A stretch of DNA of 64,000 nt from Streptacidiphilus carbonis (GTDB taxonomy: Bacteria; Actinomycetota; Actinomycetes; Streptomycetales; Streptomycetaceae), in the NCBI RefSeq assembly GCF_000787775.1, contig NZ_BBPM01000023.1, forward strand, positions 52,523 through 116,522, in the 5' to 3' direction. Both the position numbers and the translations under genes were made by a program. Under the pieces are notes generated by a model. The model did not search any database and was not told the origin of the DNA. It saw nothing but the letters and a program-made list of their open reading frames with translations. Shown here piece by piece: positions 55,043 through 64,000 of the stretch (positions within the stretch are counted from its first letter, which is position 1; the number at the start of each line of letters is the position of its first letter).

Positions 55043-56773
55043 TCAGCCCTCGTAGTCCTTGCCGAGGACCACCGTCAGGTCTGCCGACTGGGAGCTGGTG
55101 ACCTTCGTCACCACCGTGGCCGGGAGGCCGAGGTCCTGGGCGAGCTGCTTGGCGTCGGCGGCTCGGGTGTCGTCGCTGTAGGTGATGCTGCTGGTGCTCT
55201 GCGTCGACGGGGCCTTGGAGCTGCCGGGGACCAGGGTGAAGCCGCCGTTGACCACCGCGGCCTCGGCGAGGTTGACCTTGTTGCCGCTGCCGGTGGCGTC
55301 GGTGATCGCCACCCGCGCCGCAGTCGCCCCGCTGCTGGAGGTGACCGTGCCGCCGAGCAACTGCTTCACCATGTCGGCCGCGCTGCTCGCCGGCGTCCCG
55401 TTGGCGTTCACCGCGAGCGTCCGGGTGTCGTACTTGCCGGCCGCGGCGTCCTTGGACAGGGCCGCCATCAGCGCGCCGAGGGTGGCGTCCGGGAGCGAGG
55501 GGTCGGCGACCGCGCCCATCTTGGTGATGTCGCTCGCGGCCGAGGTCGCGTCCTGGGGCATCGCCGTGACCAGGGCGGCCAGCACCTGCCCGTAGCGGGC
55601 CAGCTGGGCCCCGGCGCTCTCGCCCGCGGCCTGGTAGTCCGCGTAGGCGATCGCCGCGGCGCCGTTGACGATGGCCTTGCCCGGCTTCACCAGGGTCTTG
55701 CCGTTCTGGGTGATCGTCGTGTTGGAGTCGATGCTGACACCGCCCAGCAGGTCGACCAGGTTCTGCAGGAACGGGGTGTAGAGCGACCAGGTGGCCGAGA
55801 CGTCCGCGCCGAGCAGCGCGTGCAGCCCGTCCCGGGTCGCGGCGTTGCCCTGGGCGTTCACCGAGGAGGCCAGGCTCACCGAGGCGCCGCCGCTGTCGGT
55901 GGGGACGGCCAGGGTGCCGGGGAGCAGCAGCGTGCTGCCCTGACCCGTGGCCGGGTTGGAGACCAGCAGCGCGGTGTAGATGTTCTTGTTGAGGTCGTGC
56001 AGGTGGACGGCGATGACGGTGCGCTTGGTCGAGGCGGCGACGGCCCCCGAGGAGGAGCTGCCGCGCAGCCACAGATAGCCCGCCCCGCCCGCGGCCAGCA
56101 GCACCAGCACCACCGCGAGCGCGATCAGCCGGGTGCGCAGCTGCTTGCGGCGCTCGTCCCGGCGCTCGCCGCGGGTCTCGCTGAACTTCATCCAGTCGAT
56201 GACGTCGTCGGACTCCTCCGCGTCGTCGACGAAGGCGAACTCCTCCGAGGTCGGCGCCGGAGCCGCACCCGTCGCTCCCGAGGCCGGCGATGTCCTGGCG
56301 GTCGGGACGGACTCCACCGACGGGGCCGGCTGCTGCTGCGGGATCGGGTACGGGTCGGCGCCGTACTGCTGGGTCTGCTGCGCCTGCCCGGTCTGCTGCG
56401 GCTGCCCGTACTGGGACGGGTACGCCGCCGGGTCGGGGTACTGCGGCTGCTGGTAGCCCTGCTGCTGGTAACCGTACGCCGGGTCCTGGTAAGGGGCGTT
56501 CTGGTAACCGGAGCCCTGGTACGCGGGGTCCTGATAGGCCGGGTCCTGGTACCCGGGGTCGGCGTACCCCTGCTGCTGGATCGGCCGGCCGTAGCTGTCG
56601 TAGCCGTACTCCGGCTGGTAGACGGGCTCCTGGTGCTCCTGGTGCTCCTGGGGCTCCTGCTGCTGGGGCGGGTAGTCCTGGTACTGACCGTAGCCGTACG
56701 CCTGCTGCTCGTAGCCGTAGGACTGCGGCTGCGGCTCGCCCTCCGGCCCCCGGCGGTCTGCGGTTCCGGTCAC
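55043..56773 (-). CDS. LytR-CpsA-Psr-like membrane protein with LytR C-terminal domain
   Basis: 576 residues. The first ~180 are disordered and Gln/Tyr/Pro-rich with repeated YQDPAYQ units. One membrane helix (RLIALAVVLVLLAAGGAGYLWL, about 215-236) follows. Outside it lies an LCP-like domain (about 255-430) and a LytR_C domain (about 465-575). LCP enzymes attach anionic polymers to peptidoglycan; here the usual conserved Arg and Asp positions are hard to find, so catalysis is doubtful. GTG start at 56773. It sits between nadD and rsfS as in Streptomyces, 34 bp from nadD, so likely in one operon. Confidence 0.85.
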   Translation of the reverse strand: MTGTADRRGPEGEPQPQSYGYEQQAYGYGQYQDYPPQQQEPQEHQEHQEPVYQPEYGYDSYGRPIQQQGYADPGYQDPAYQDPAYQGSGYQNAPYQDPAYGYQQQGYQQPQYPDPAAYPSQYGQPQQTGQAQQTQQYGADPYPIPQQQPAPSVESVPTARTSPASGATGAAPAPTSEEFAFVDDAEESDDVIDWMKFSETRGERRDERRKQLRTRLIALAVVLVLLAAGGAGYLWLRGSSSSGAVAASTKRTVIAVHLHDLNKNIYTALLVSNPATGQGSTLLLPGTLAVPTDSGGASVSLASSVNAQGNAATRDGLHALLGADVSATWSLYTPFLQNLVDLLGGVSIDSNTTITQNGKTLVKPGKAIVNGAAAIAYADYQAAGESAGAQLARYGQVLAALVTAMPQDATSAASDITKMGAVADPSLPDATLGALMAALSKDAAAGKYDTRTLAVNANGTPASSAADMVKQLLGGTVTSSSGATAARVAITDATGSGNKVNLAEAAVVNGGFTLVPGSSKAPSTQSTSSITYSDDTRAADAKQLAQDLGLPATVVTKVTSSQSADLTVVLGKDYEG

Positions 56774-56807
56774 GGCGACCCAGCCCCTTTCAGTTGGTGC
56801 TCGTGCT

Positions 56808-57428
56808 TCACAGGTCGAGGTAGAGCCTGCGCTTGTCGATGTAGCGCACGACGCCGTCCGGGACCAGGTACCAGACCGGCTCGCCGGCGGCGACCCGGTC
56901 GCGGCAGTCGGTGGAGGAGATGGCCAGCGCCGGCACCTCGACCAGCGAAACGCCGCCCTCGGGCAGTCCCGGGTCCGACAAAGTGTGCCCCGGACGGGTC
57001 ACTCCGATGAAGTGTGCGAGGTCGAAGAGCTCTTCGGCGTTCCGCCAGGAGAAGATCTGGCTCAGCGCGTCGGCGCCGGTGATGAAGAAGAGGTCCGCGT
57101 CGGTGTGCTCGGCACGGAGGTCGCGCAGGGTGTCCGTGGTGTAGGTCGGGCCCTTGCGGTCGACGTCGATGCGGCTGACCGAGAACTGCGGGTTGGACGC
57201 GGTGGCGATGACCGTCATCAGATAGCGGTCCTCGGCCGGGGACACCGGCCGGCCGTCCTTCTGCCACGGCTCACCCGTGGGCACGAAGATCACTTCGTCC
57301 AGGTGGAACTGGCTGGCCACCTCACTGGCGGCGACCAGGTGGCCGTGGTGGATCGGGTCGAAGGTCCCGCCCATGACACCGATACGCTTCTTCGCTGGCC
57401 CGTCTCCGGGCTCAGGCTGCTCTCCCAT
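56808..57428 (-). CDS. nadD: Nicotinate-nucleotide adenylyltransferase
   Basis: 206 residues. The nucleotidyltransferase motif [12 protein letters not shown] (about 20-31) and the C-terminal [10 protein letters not shown] (ISSTxxR) are intact, with [10 protein letters not shown] binding nicotinate mononucleotide. It makes deamido-NAD in NAD synthesis. ATG at 57428. First gene of the nadD - LytR-like - rsfS - phosphatase run. Confidence 0.96.
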   Translation of the reverse strand: MGEQPEPGDGPAKKRIGVMGGTFDPIHHGHLVAASEVASQFHLDEVIFVPTGEPWQKDGRPVSPAEDRYLMTVIATASNPQFSVSRIDVDRKGPTYTTDTLRDLRAEHTDADLFFITGADALSQIFSWRNAEELFDLAHFIGVTRPGHTLSDPGLPEGGVSLVEVPALAISSTDCRDRVAAGEPVWYLVPDGVVRYIDKRRLYLDL

Positions 57429-57528
57429 GAGCGCTCACCCTACGTGGTCCGCGTTGCGGACGAGTGCCCCGGCCGCGGGCCGGACGGTTCCGGCACGGCC
57501 GGGAGCGGCCGGACAGCCCTGGGGGCTG

Positions 57529-57681
57529 CTAGCGGTCCTTGTTGAAGCGGGTGGTGAGGAACAGCAGGATCAGCAGCAGGAGAAGCGCGCCGCCGCCGGT
57601 CACGATCGGGTTGAGGCTGTGGTGGTCGCTGCCGTCGGCGAGGACGGAGAGGGCGGGCACAGCGGCTGCGTGGAGGCTCAT
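57529..57681 (-). CDS. Small single-pass membrane protein (50 residues)
   Basis: Starts at the ATG at 57681: MSLHAAAVPALSVLADG, a His-containing loop, then a membrane helix (GGGALLLLLILLFLTTRF) and NKDR. Homologous small proteins are found upstream of nadD in Streptomyces. Function unknown. A longer frame back to 57813 overlaps the next small gene and is not needed. Confidence 0.78.
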   Translation of the reverse strand: MSLHAAAVPALSVLADGSDHHSLNPIVTGGGALLLLLILLFLTTRFNKDR

Positions 57682-57796
57682 CGGTGGCGGACCTTCTGAC
57701 TCGGAGGCGTGCGGGGGGCCTGCTTGACGGTGCTCATGGTACGGGCAGCACACCAGGAACTGCTCGGCGGCTCCACACGTCTGACTCCGTGTGCGC

Positions 57797-57940
57797 TCAT
57801 TCGCGGTAGCCACGCAGCAGGAAGACAGCCAGGAACACGACGCCGACGACGGCGCAGATGACGATGATCCGCAGGAACATCCCCGGACCGCTGCCGTTGG
57901 AGATGGCGGCCAGCTGCTGCAGAGCGGTGGTGGTGCGCAT
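57797..57940 (-). CDS. Small membrane protein (47 residues)
   Basis: ATG at 57940 with GAGGAG upstream. Polar start MRTTTALQQLAAISNGSGPG, then one hydrophobic helix (IIVICAVVGVVFLAVFLL) and RGYRE. Lies 115 bp before the 50-residue membrane protein and the same way round, so possibly co-transcribed. Function unknown. Confidence 0.68.
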   Translation of the reverse strand: MRTTTALQQLAAISNGSGPGMFLRIIVICAVVGVVFLAVFLLRGYRE

Positions 57941-58173
57941 GGGGCGGGACTCCTCGGGACTACGGCCGGATGGTTCAGCGTAGCCCCGCCCCGGTGCGGA
58001 ATTGTCGGCGGGATCGCCCGCCGTTGTCGGTTGCCCGGCGTAATGTGGCGACCGGAGTTCCGGGGACGAGCGGCAGCAGGGCAGCGAGCAGCTGCGCAGC
58101 AGAGGACTTACACGGGACGGCGGGGGTCCGGCGGTGGCGCCGGGGTCCGCTGTCGATCGGGAGGAACCAGCAG

Positions 58174-59268
58174 ATGACCCAACCCACCGAAGGCAGCGTG
58201 CCGAGCCGGAACCGCAAGCGCTTCCCCGGCATCTCGACCCGCGCCTGGGAGCACCCCGCCGACCGCTCCGCCCTGGTGGCGCTGCGCAAGCTCAGCGGCT
58301 TCGACGACATCCTCAAGAAGCTCGGCGGCATGGTCTCCGAGCGCGCAGTCCGGCTGATGTTCCTGGCCTCGGCGGTCCGCGCCTCGGAGCGCCAGTTCTC
58401 GCACCTGCACGACATGGTGCGGGACGCCGCCTACATCCTGGACCTGGAGAAGGTCCCGCCGCTGTACGTCACCCAGGACCCGGTTCCCAACGCCATGTGC
58501 ATCGGGATGGACTCCCCGGTGATCGTGGTGACCACCTCGCTCGTCGAACTGCTCGACGAGGAGGAGATGCGGGCCGTGATCGGCCACGAGGTCGCCCACG
58601 CCATGTCCGGGCACGCGGTCTACCGGACCATGCTGATCATCCTCACCAACCTGGCCACCAGGATCGCCTGGATCCCGCTGGGCAACATCGCCATCCTGGC
58701 GATCATCACCGCGCTCAAGGAGTGGTTCCGCAAGTCGGAGATCTCCTGCGACAGGGCCGGGCTGCTGGTCGGCCAGGACGTCCAGGCGTCGATGCGCGGC
58801 CTGATGAAGCTGGCCGGCGGCCACCACCTGCACGAGATGAACACCGACGCCTTCCTGGAGCAGGCCGACGAGTACGACCGCGCCGGCGACCTGCGCGACG
58901 GGGTCATAAAGCTGCTGCAGCTGCTGCCGCAGACTCACCCGTTCGTGGCGGTGCGGGTGCAGAAGCTGAAGAAGTGGTCCGAGAGCGAGGAGTACAGCTC
59001 GATCATGGCCGGCGCCTACCCGCGCCGGGAGCAGGACGGGGACGCCTCGGTCACCGACCAGATGAAGGCGGCGGCGGACTCCTACGCGCAGTCCTTCAAG
59101 GACACCAAGGACCCGCTGATGGGCCTGGTCCGCGATGTCGCCAGCGGCGCCGGGGACATCGGCGGGAAGCTGCGGGACGCCTTCGTGGGAAATCGCAGTG
59201 GTGGGAACCGTGGCACCCGGGACTCCGCCGAGGAGCCGCCGGCCGAGCCGGGCGCGGCACCGGCCTGA
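58174..59268 (+). CDS. M48-family membrane metallopeptidase
   Basis: 364 residues from the ATG at 58174 (GGGAGGAA upstream). Zinc motif HEVAH (about residue 139-143) followed by a membrane segment (TMLIILTNLATRIAWIPLG, IAILAIITAL) and the third-ligand region SEISCDRAGLL. An HtpX/Ste24-like protease without the usual N-terminal helices, so its active site probably faces the cytoplasm. The C-terminal ~90 residues are polar. It is convergent with the SCO2584-like gene. Confidence 0.9.
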   Translation: MTQPTEGSVPSRNRKRFPGISTRAWEHPADRSALVALRKLSGFDDILKKLGGMVSERAVRLMFLASAVRASERQFSHLHDMVRDAAYILDLEKVPPLYVTQDPVPNAMCIGMDSPVIVVTTSLVELLDEEEMRAVIGHEVAHAMSGHAVYRTMLIILTNLATRIAWIPLGNIAILAIITALKEWFRKSEISCDRAGLLVGQDVQASMRGLMKLAGGHHLHEMNTDAFLEQADEYDRAGDLRDGVIKLLQLLPQTHPFVAVRVQKLKKWSESEEYSSIMAGAYPRREQDGDASVTDQMKAAADSYAQSFKDTKDPLMGLVRDVASGAGDIGGKLRDAFVGNRSGGNRGTRDSAEEPPAEPGAAPA

Positions 59269-59333
59269 CGGCCGCTCAGCAGCAGCCCGAGCAGTAGCAG
59301 CACCGGAAGGAAGAAACGGGCCGGCGTCCTGAC

Positions 59334-60620
59334 TCAGGGCGTCGGCCCGGTCAGCACTCCGCAGACGGACCAGGCGTTGCGGCTCTGGTCGTAGGGGTCG
59401 ACGAGACCGCCGCTGGGCGAGGCGGAGGCTGCCGCGGAGGCGGCGGGAGAGGCCGTGGCGGGCTTCGCCGGAGCGGACGCCGTGGCAGCGGCCGAGGCGG
59501 CCGACGAAGCCGCCGTGGCCGGGAGGACCGGGGTGAAGTACTTGGCGGCGCTCGCGGAGTCGCAGGCCAGCGGGCCGGCCTCGGTCGCCGAGGTGGTCAG
59601 CTCGACCCGGTTGGCGGCCAGGTCCGCCGGCGTGAAGAGGAAGACCACCTGCCTGCGGACCGTGAACAGCACGGTGGGCTGCTGGGCGCCGTCGGTGGAC
59701 ACCGGCGTCAGCGCGTAGACGAAGGTGTGGTCGGCGGTCAGCTGGAGCGTCCCGTCCACCTCAACCGGCGCGGAGAAGGTGCCCTGGACCCGGGTCTCCT
59801 GGCCGATGGCCGGCTTCACCTTGGTCGAGTCGAACCGCACCAGCCAGCCGGTCGCCCCGTGCTTGCCGTCGTTGAGCGGGTCCTTCATGCTCTGGTCGAA
59901 CTGGCTGCGCTGCCCGGACGCCAGCAGGTCGCGGACCGAGTCGCTCCTGCCGCCGAACAGGACGCCGGTGTCCAGCGAGGACACCTCCGCATAGTTCTGA
60001 GCCAGGATCAGCGCCTGGGCGACCTGGTTCTTGCTGAAGTGGGCGGTGGCCGCGGCATCGGGCAGGGCGAGCCCGGCGGGTCCCAGCGCATAGTCCTTGG
60101 GGTCGACCTCGGTCGAAGCGCTCGCACCCGCGCCGGCGCCCGCGTTCGCACCAGCACTCGTCCCGGCAGAAGCGCCGGTGCCGGCGCCCGCACGGGCGGT
60201 GCCGCTCGCACCGGCGCCGATGCTCGCACTGGCGTTCGCAGCAGCGCTCCCGCTCGCCACCGGCGCCAGCGTGGGGACGCCGCCGGGCCCCGGTTGCAGC
60301 GGGACGACGGACATGCTGAGCTCCGCGGCGGAGCCGGTTCCGGCCGTGGGGTACGGATGCTTGGTGCCCAGGTAGACGGCGGCCGAGAAGGCGATGGCGA
60401 CCAGCAGCATCAGTGCCAGCGCCTGCCGCGAGAGCCCCCCGCCGCGCAGCCCCCGGCCGCGGATCGGCCGGCTGCCCGCGGAGAGCCGCTCCTGCGCCGA
60501 CAACTCCTGGATCCGGGCAGCCCTGACGAACGATTCGTCGAAAACGACGGATCGGAACTCGTCATCACCACCGGCACCGCCCTCGGGCGTGCCCTCCGGT
60601 GGTTCTGCCCGGCCACCCAT
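59334..60620 (-). CDS. SCO2584-like spore-wall biosynthesis membrane protein
   Basis: 428 residues. The N-terminal motif FDESFVRAARIQELSAQERL (about 28-47) defines the SCO2583/SCO2584 group. A membrane helix (LALMLLVAIAFSAAVYLG, about 68-85), a long Ala/Gly/Thr low-complexity linker (about 120-170) and an extracytoplasmic domain (about 175-360, with NQVAQALILAQNYAEVSSLD) follow. S. coelicolor SCO2584 is linked to the spore-wall-synthesising complex. Downstream of its paralogue at 60717 and transcribed the same way. Confidence 0.85.
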   Translation of the reverse strand: MGGRAEPPEGTPEGGAGGDDEFRSVVFDESFVRAARIQELSAQERLSAGSRPIRGRGLRGGGLSRQALALMLLVAIAFSAAVYLGTKHPYPTAGTGSAAELSMSVVPLQPGPGGVPTLAPVASGSAAANASASIGAGASGTARAGAGTGASAGTSAGANAGAGAGASASTEVDPKDYALGPAGLALPDAAATAHFSKNQVAQALILAQNYAEVSSLDTGVLFGGRSDSVRDLLASGQRSQFDQSMKDPLNDGKHGATGWLVRFDSTKVKPAIGQETRVQGTFSAPVEVDGTLQLTADHTFVYALTPVSTDGAQQPTVLFTVRRQVVFLFTPADLAANRVELTTSATEAGPLACDSASAAKYFTPVLPATAASSAASAAATASAPAKPATASPAASAAASASPSGGLVDPYDQSRNAWSVCGVLTGPTP

Positions 60621-60716
60621 GGCACCAGGGTATGTCGAGCAGGGGAGAGTGAAGGGTGCTCATAGGCCAACTTCTGCGCCGGGTCTGAGAGATTCCTCAC
60701 CCGTCCGGGATCCGGA

Positions 60717-61232
60717 CTAGCGGGTCGAGCCCGCCGTCGCGGCGGCCGACGAGACCGGGGCCGAGGCCGCCGCGCTGCCGCCGGTTCCGCTGCTGGGGCG
60801 TTGCACCGACTGGCCGTTCTCGTTCCCGGTGCCCCGGTAGACCGCGGCGGCCGCGACCATGACCGCGAGCATGCCGATCACCACGAGCATCACCCGGGCG
60901 ACGATGCGCTGCCAGCGGCCGGGGTGCGCCTGGTGCCGCCCCCGCACAGGGCCGAACGGGGTGACCGGCCGGCCCGCCGTCGCGGTCCGGCCCGCGGCGG
61001 AGCCGGCAGCGGCCCTGCCCCGGCGGCGGGCGGCGCCGCCCAGCGCGAGGCTGCGCTCCGCGGCCGACGGCTCATGGATCAGCGCGGCGAGGACGAACGC
61101 CTCGTCGAAGACCATGCCGTCGAAGATGTCGGCCGGGTCGCTGTCGGGCTGCCCGGCGTCGGAGTCGCCAGGGCCGTTGTCGAAGCCATCGGGATTCACG
61201 GGACCCCCCAGGTACTCGGTCGCACCACTCAC
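60717..61232 (-). CDS. SCO2583-like membrane protein
   Basis: 171 residues from the GTG at 61232. The N-terminal motif FDEAFVLAALIHEPSAAERS (about 42-61) is the same as in the neighbouring SCO2584-like protein. One membrane helix (MLVVIGMLAVMVAAAAVY, about 113-130) and a short Ser/Ala tail follow; the extracytoplasmic domain of its paralogue is missing. Probably works with it in the spore-wall complex. Confidence 0.83.
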   Translation of the reverse strand: MSGATEYLGGPVNPDGFDNGPGDSDAGQPDSDPADIFDGMVFDEAFVLAALIHEPSAAERSLALGGAARRRGRAAAGSAAGRTATAGRPVTPFGPVRGRHQAHPGRWQRIVARVMLVVIGMLAVMVAAAAVYRGTGNENGQSVQRPSSGTGGSAAASAPVSSAAATAGSTR

Positions 61233-61305
61233 AGCAGAGTAGCGCCGGTCCCCGCGCTTGTCTGTGGCTTACCGCACGGGCCACCACTGCGTCACCGGCT
61301 GCTCA

Positions 61306-62649
61306 TCACCGTACGTGGCCGTCACCGGTGACGATGTACTTGGTCGAGGTCAGCTCCGGCAGGCCCATGGGGCCGCGGGCGTGCAGCTTCTGGGTGGAGA
61401 TGCCGATCTCCGCGCCGAAGCCGAACTGGCCGCCGTCGGTGAACCGGGTGGAGGCGTTGACGGCGACCGTGGTGGCGTCGACCAGCTGGGTGAACCGGCG
61501 GGCGGCGGCCTGAGAGGTCGTCACGATCGCCTCGGTGTGGCCGGAGGACCAGAGCCGGATGTGCGCGACCGCGGCCTCCAGCGAGTCCACGATCCCGGCG
61601 GCGATGTCGTAGGAGAGGTACTCGGTCTCCCAGTCCTCGACGGTCGCCGGGACCACGGTCGCCTTGGACTCCTCCGCGTAGGCCAGCACGCGGTCGTCGG
61701 CGTGCACGGTGACCCCGGCCTCGGCCAGCGCCTCCAGCGCCAGCGGGACGAAGGCGTCGGCGACGTCCTTGTGCACCAGCAGGGTCTCCGCGGCGTTGCA
61801 GACGCTCGGCCGGGAGGCCTTGGAGTTCACCAGGATCTCCACGGCCATCGCCAGGTCGGTCTCCGCGTCGACGTAGACATGGCAGTTGCCGGTACCGGTC
61901 TCGATCACCGGGACGGTGGAGTTCTCCACGACATTGCGGATCAGCGCCGCGCCGCCGCGCGGGATCAGCACGTCCACCATGCCCCGGGCCCGCATCAGCT
62001 CGGTCACCGAGTCCCGGGTCTCCCCCGGCACCAGCTGGATGCAGTCGGCCGGCAGGCCGGCGCCGCCGACCGCGTCCCGCAGTACCTCCACCAGCTTGCG
62101 GTTGGAGGAGTACGCCGAGGAGGAGCCGCGCAGCAGCACCGCGTTGCCGGACTTCAGGCAGAGCGCGGACGCGTCCACGGTGACATTGGGACGGGCCTCG
62201 TAGATGATCCCGACCACGCCCAGCGGTACCCGGACCTGGCGCAGGTCCAGCCCGTTCGGCAGGGTCGAACCGCGGACCACCTCGCCGACCGGGTCGGGCA
62301 GCCCGGCGACGTGCCGCACATCGGCGGCGATGGCGGCGACCCGCTCCCGGTTCAAGGTCAGCCGGTCGATCGTCGACTCACTGGTGCCGGCCTCCCGGGC
62401 CCGCTCCACGTCCTCGGCGTTGGCCTCGAGGATCTCCCGGGTGCGGACCACCAGGGCATCGGCGATGGCGAGCAGCGCCTCGTCCTTGGGCGTCCGCGGC
62501 AGCGGCGCCAGCTCGTTGGCCGCCGCCTTGGCCCGGTAGGCGGCCCTCAGCACCGGCGACTGCGGCAGCGGGGACGGCAGGTCGGGCGAGGGGAACGCGG
62601 TCAGCGGGGTGCCGTCGTGCGGGAGGTCGGATTCGGGGCTGCTGCTCAT
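61306..62649 (-). CDS. proA: Gamma-glutamyl phosphate reductase
   Basis: 447 residues. Aldehyde-dehydrogenase-like fold with [20 protein letters not shown], the catalytic cysteine in [10 protein letters not shown] and the C-terminal [20 protein letters not shown]. It reduces glutamyl-5-phosphate to the semialdehyde for proline synthesis. ATG at 62649. It follows proB and a conserved small gene on the minus strand; the three form the proline operon typical of this family. Confidence 0.96.
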   Translation of the reverse strand: MSSSPESDLPHDGTPLTAFPSPDLPSPLPQSPVLRAAYRAKAAANELAPLPRTPKDEALLAIADALVVRTREILEANAEDVERAREAGTSESTIDRLTLNRERVAAIAADVRHVAGLPDPVGEVVRGSTLPNGLDLRQVRVPLGVVGIIYEARPNVTVDASALCLKSGNAVLLRGSSSAYSSNRKLVEVLRDAVGGAGLPADCIQLVPGETRDSVTELMRARGMVDVLIPRGGAALIRNVVENSTVPVIETGTGNCHVYVDAETDLAMAVEILVNSKASRPSVCNAAETLLVHKDVADAFVPLALEALAEAGVTVHADDRVLAYAEESKATVVPATVEDWETEYLSYDIAAGIVDSLEAAVAHIRLWSSGHTEAIVTTSQAAARRFTQLVDATTVAVNASTRFTDGGQFGFGAEIGISTQKLHARGPMGLPELTSTKYIVTGDGHVR

Positions 62650-62737
62650 GGCGGAAAGCGTAACCGGCCGGGGGCGCCCGGCGGCCGGTCCGCCCGAGGA
62701 ATGAGAACCGCCGCACCCCGGCGGGCGCCGGGCGGCG

Positions 62738-63235
62738 TCAGTACGGGTGGACGCCGCCGAGGAAGGCCCGCGACTCGCCGTAGCCCTCCGCTATCCGCTT
62801 GTGGTACGTCGGCCGGTCCACCACCTCCAGGCCGACGATCTCCCAGGGCGGCAGCTGCGCGCTGGCCTTGTGCTCGCCCCACAGCCGCAGCGCCATCGCG
62901 GCGGCGTCCTGGAGGTCCTCGGCCTGCTCCCAGTAGCGGATCTCGCCGTGGTCGGCGGCATAGCGGGCGGTCAGAAAGGGGGTGTGGTCATGGGCCAGTT
63001 GTTCGAGTCCGCGCTTGAGGTCGGTCAGCGGAGTGGCCGGGCCCGCCACGCTCAGCACCACGTGCCAGAGCCTGCCCCAACCGCCCTCCTCCTCGACGGG
63101 ACCGGCGGGAGCGGAGCCGGGGGCGCTTTGGGTTGCAGTATCGGCGCGCACAGATCGGGACGCGCCCCCTTCAATGCTGGTGAGCACCGGATCAGCCGTC
63201 CCCGCAGATCTCGCACCCTGGCGCCTGCGTCCCAC
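62738..63235 (-). CDS. Conserved hypothetical protein between proB and proA
   Basis: 165 residues from the GTG at 63235, supported by AGGAGG six bases upstream. The conserved part starts near residue 53 ([20 protein letters not shown]) and runs to the C-terminal [13 protein letters not shown]. The first ~50 residues are low-complexity and probably poorly conserved. A small alpha/beta domain ([20 protein letters not shown]) with no catalytic motif I recognise. Always found between proB and proA in Streptomyces. Confidence 0.78.
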   Translation of the reverse strand: MGRRRQGARSAGTADPVLTSIEGGASRSVRADTATQSAPGSAPAGPVEEEGGWGRLWHVVLSVAGPATPLTDLKRGLEQLAHDHTPFLTARYAADHGEIRYWEQAEDLQDAAAMALRLWGEHKASAQLPPWEIVGLEVVDRPTYHKRIAEGYGESRAFLGGVHPY

Positions 63236-63322
63236 CGGCGGCCTCCTGTCGACGATCTCTGGCGGTGCAGTTCGGGCAGTTCGGGCGGTACGGTCCCGAC
63301 AGCGCTGTCAGCACGGCACCGT

Positions 63323-64000
63323 TCAGTGCTCCCGAGCGTCCGGAAGCACCACCAGGTCGTCGCGGTGCACGACCTCGCGCTCGTACTCGGGACCCAGCTC
63401 CCGTGCCAGGTCCCGGGTGGACCTCCCCAGCAGCCGGGGAAGCTCCCTTACATCAAAGTTGACCAGCCCTCGCGCCACGATGTGGCCGTTTTCATCAAGA
63501 AGGTCCACCGGATCGCCCGCAGCGAACTCGCCCTCAACTCCGGTGACCCCGGCGGCCAGCAGCGACGTACGGCGTTCGACCACGGCCCGCACCGCCCCGG
63601 CGTCCAGGCGCACGGCGCCGCGCGGGGCGCTGGCGTGCTCCAGCCAGAGCAGCCGGTCGGCGGAGCGCCGCCCGGTGCGGTGGAACAGGGTTCCGGTGCC
63701 GCGTCCGGCCAGGGCGTCGGCGGCGTGGCGCGCGGCGGTGAGCACCACCGGGATGCCCGCGCCGGTGGCGATCCTGGCCGCGTCCACCTTGGTGACCATG
63801 CCGCCGGTGCCCACCCCGGCCTTGCCTGCGCTGCCGATCACCACCCCGGCCAGGTCCTCGGGGCCGCGCACCTCGTCGATCCTGCTGCTGCCCGGCTTGC
63901 CGGGGTCGCCGTCGTAGAGGCCGTCCACGTCCGAGAGCAGCACCAGCAGGTCGGCGCGGACCAGGTGGGCGACGATCGCGGCGAGCCGGTCGTTGTCGCC
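63323..64000 (-). CDS. proB: Glutamate 5-kinase, C-terminal part
   Basis: Incomplete: the gene enters from the right edge. The visible part includes GDNDRLAAIVAHLVRADLLV and LLSDVDGLYDGDP of the amino-acid kinase domain, the GTGGMVTKVDAA loop and a C-terminal PUA domain (about the last 85 residues, from RTSLLAAGVTGVEGEFAAG). It phosphorylates glutamate for proline synthesis. Confidence 0.95.
   Translation of the reverse strand, partial: GDNDRLAAIVAHLVRADLLVLLSDVDGLYDGDPGKPGSSRIDEVRGPEDLAGVVIGSAGKAGVGTGGMVTKVDAARIATGAGIPVVLTAARHAADALAGRGTGTLFHRTGRRSADRLLWLEHASAPRGAVRLDAGAVRAVVERRTSLLAAGVTGVEGEFAAGDPVDLLDENGHIVARGLVNFDVRELPRLLGRSTRDLARELGPEYEREVVHRDDLVVLPDAREH

Overview
The window is a 64-kb piece of high-GC actinobacterial chromosome, almost certainly Streptomycetaceae (Streptomyces, Streptacidiphilus or a close relative). 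Evidence: GC-biased third codon positions, many GTG starts, frequent ATGA/GTGA stop-start overlaps, a pair of SCO2583/SCO2584-like spore-wall proteins, and a backbone gene order (hemW, fadD, lepA, rpsT, holA, comEC, comEA, degV, leuS, phosphoglycerate-mutase-like phosphatase, rsfS, LytR-like gene, nadD, SCO2584, SCO2583, proA, proB) that is the conserved core order of this family. No insertion sequence, integrase, CRISPR array or rRNA was seen.

Layout. 1-2.7 kb: pectin-degradation genes, led by a pectinesterase-polygalacturonase fusion. 2.8-6.5 kb: a pair of ABC exporter half-transporters. 6.6-8.1 kb: an ECF sigma factor with a co-transcribed membrane protein. 8.2-12.4 kb: hemW, a type I signal peptidase and a long-chain acyl-CoA ligase. 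12.6-16.5 kb: a heterodimeric multidrug-type ABC exporter behind a promoter with a TetR-type palindrome. 16.6-25 kb: the four-subunit sarcosine oxidase (soxBDAG), an amino-acid permease and two GntR regulators, with two clear operators. 25-26.5 kb: an AraC regulator and its probable target. 26.6-38.9 kb: core genes lepA, rpsT, holA, comEC, comEA, degV and leuS; leuS is preceded by a transcription attenuator with a Leu-Leu-Leu leader peptide. 39.3-45.6 kb: a sedolisin protease, a haem-b membrane protein paired with a NuoF-ferredoxin fusion, and a methyltransferase.

45.9-50.7 kb is the most unusual part: three paralogous regulators (winged-helix N-terminus, phospholipase-D-like sensor, LuxR-like C-terminal helix-turn-helix), a nucleoside-deoxyribosyltransferase-like protein, a 60-residue secreted peptide precursor and a small helical protein. 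Its codon use is visibly less GC-biased than its neighbours. It abuts three identical tRNA-Ala(GGC) genes, two of which flank an MFS pump and its divergent XRE/MmyB-type regulator. The peptide, the sensors and the enzyme together look like an undescribed peptide- or nucleotide-sensing locus; that reading is inference.

53.7-64 kb returns to the core: phosphatase, ribosome silencing factor, LytR-like protein, NAD synthesis, two tiny membrane proteins, an M48 peptidase, the spore-wall pair and proline synthesis (proA, proB; proB runs off the right edge).
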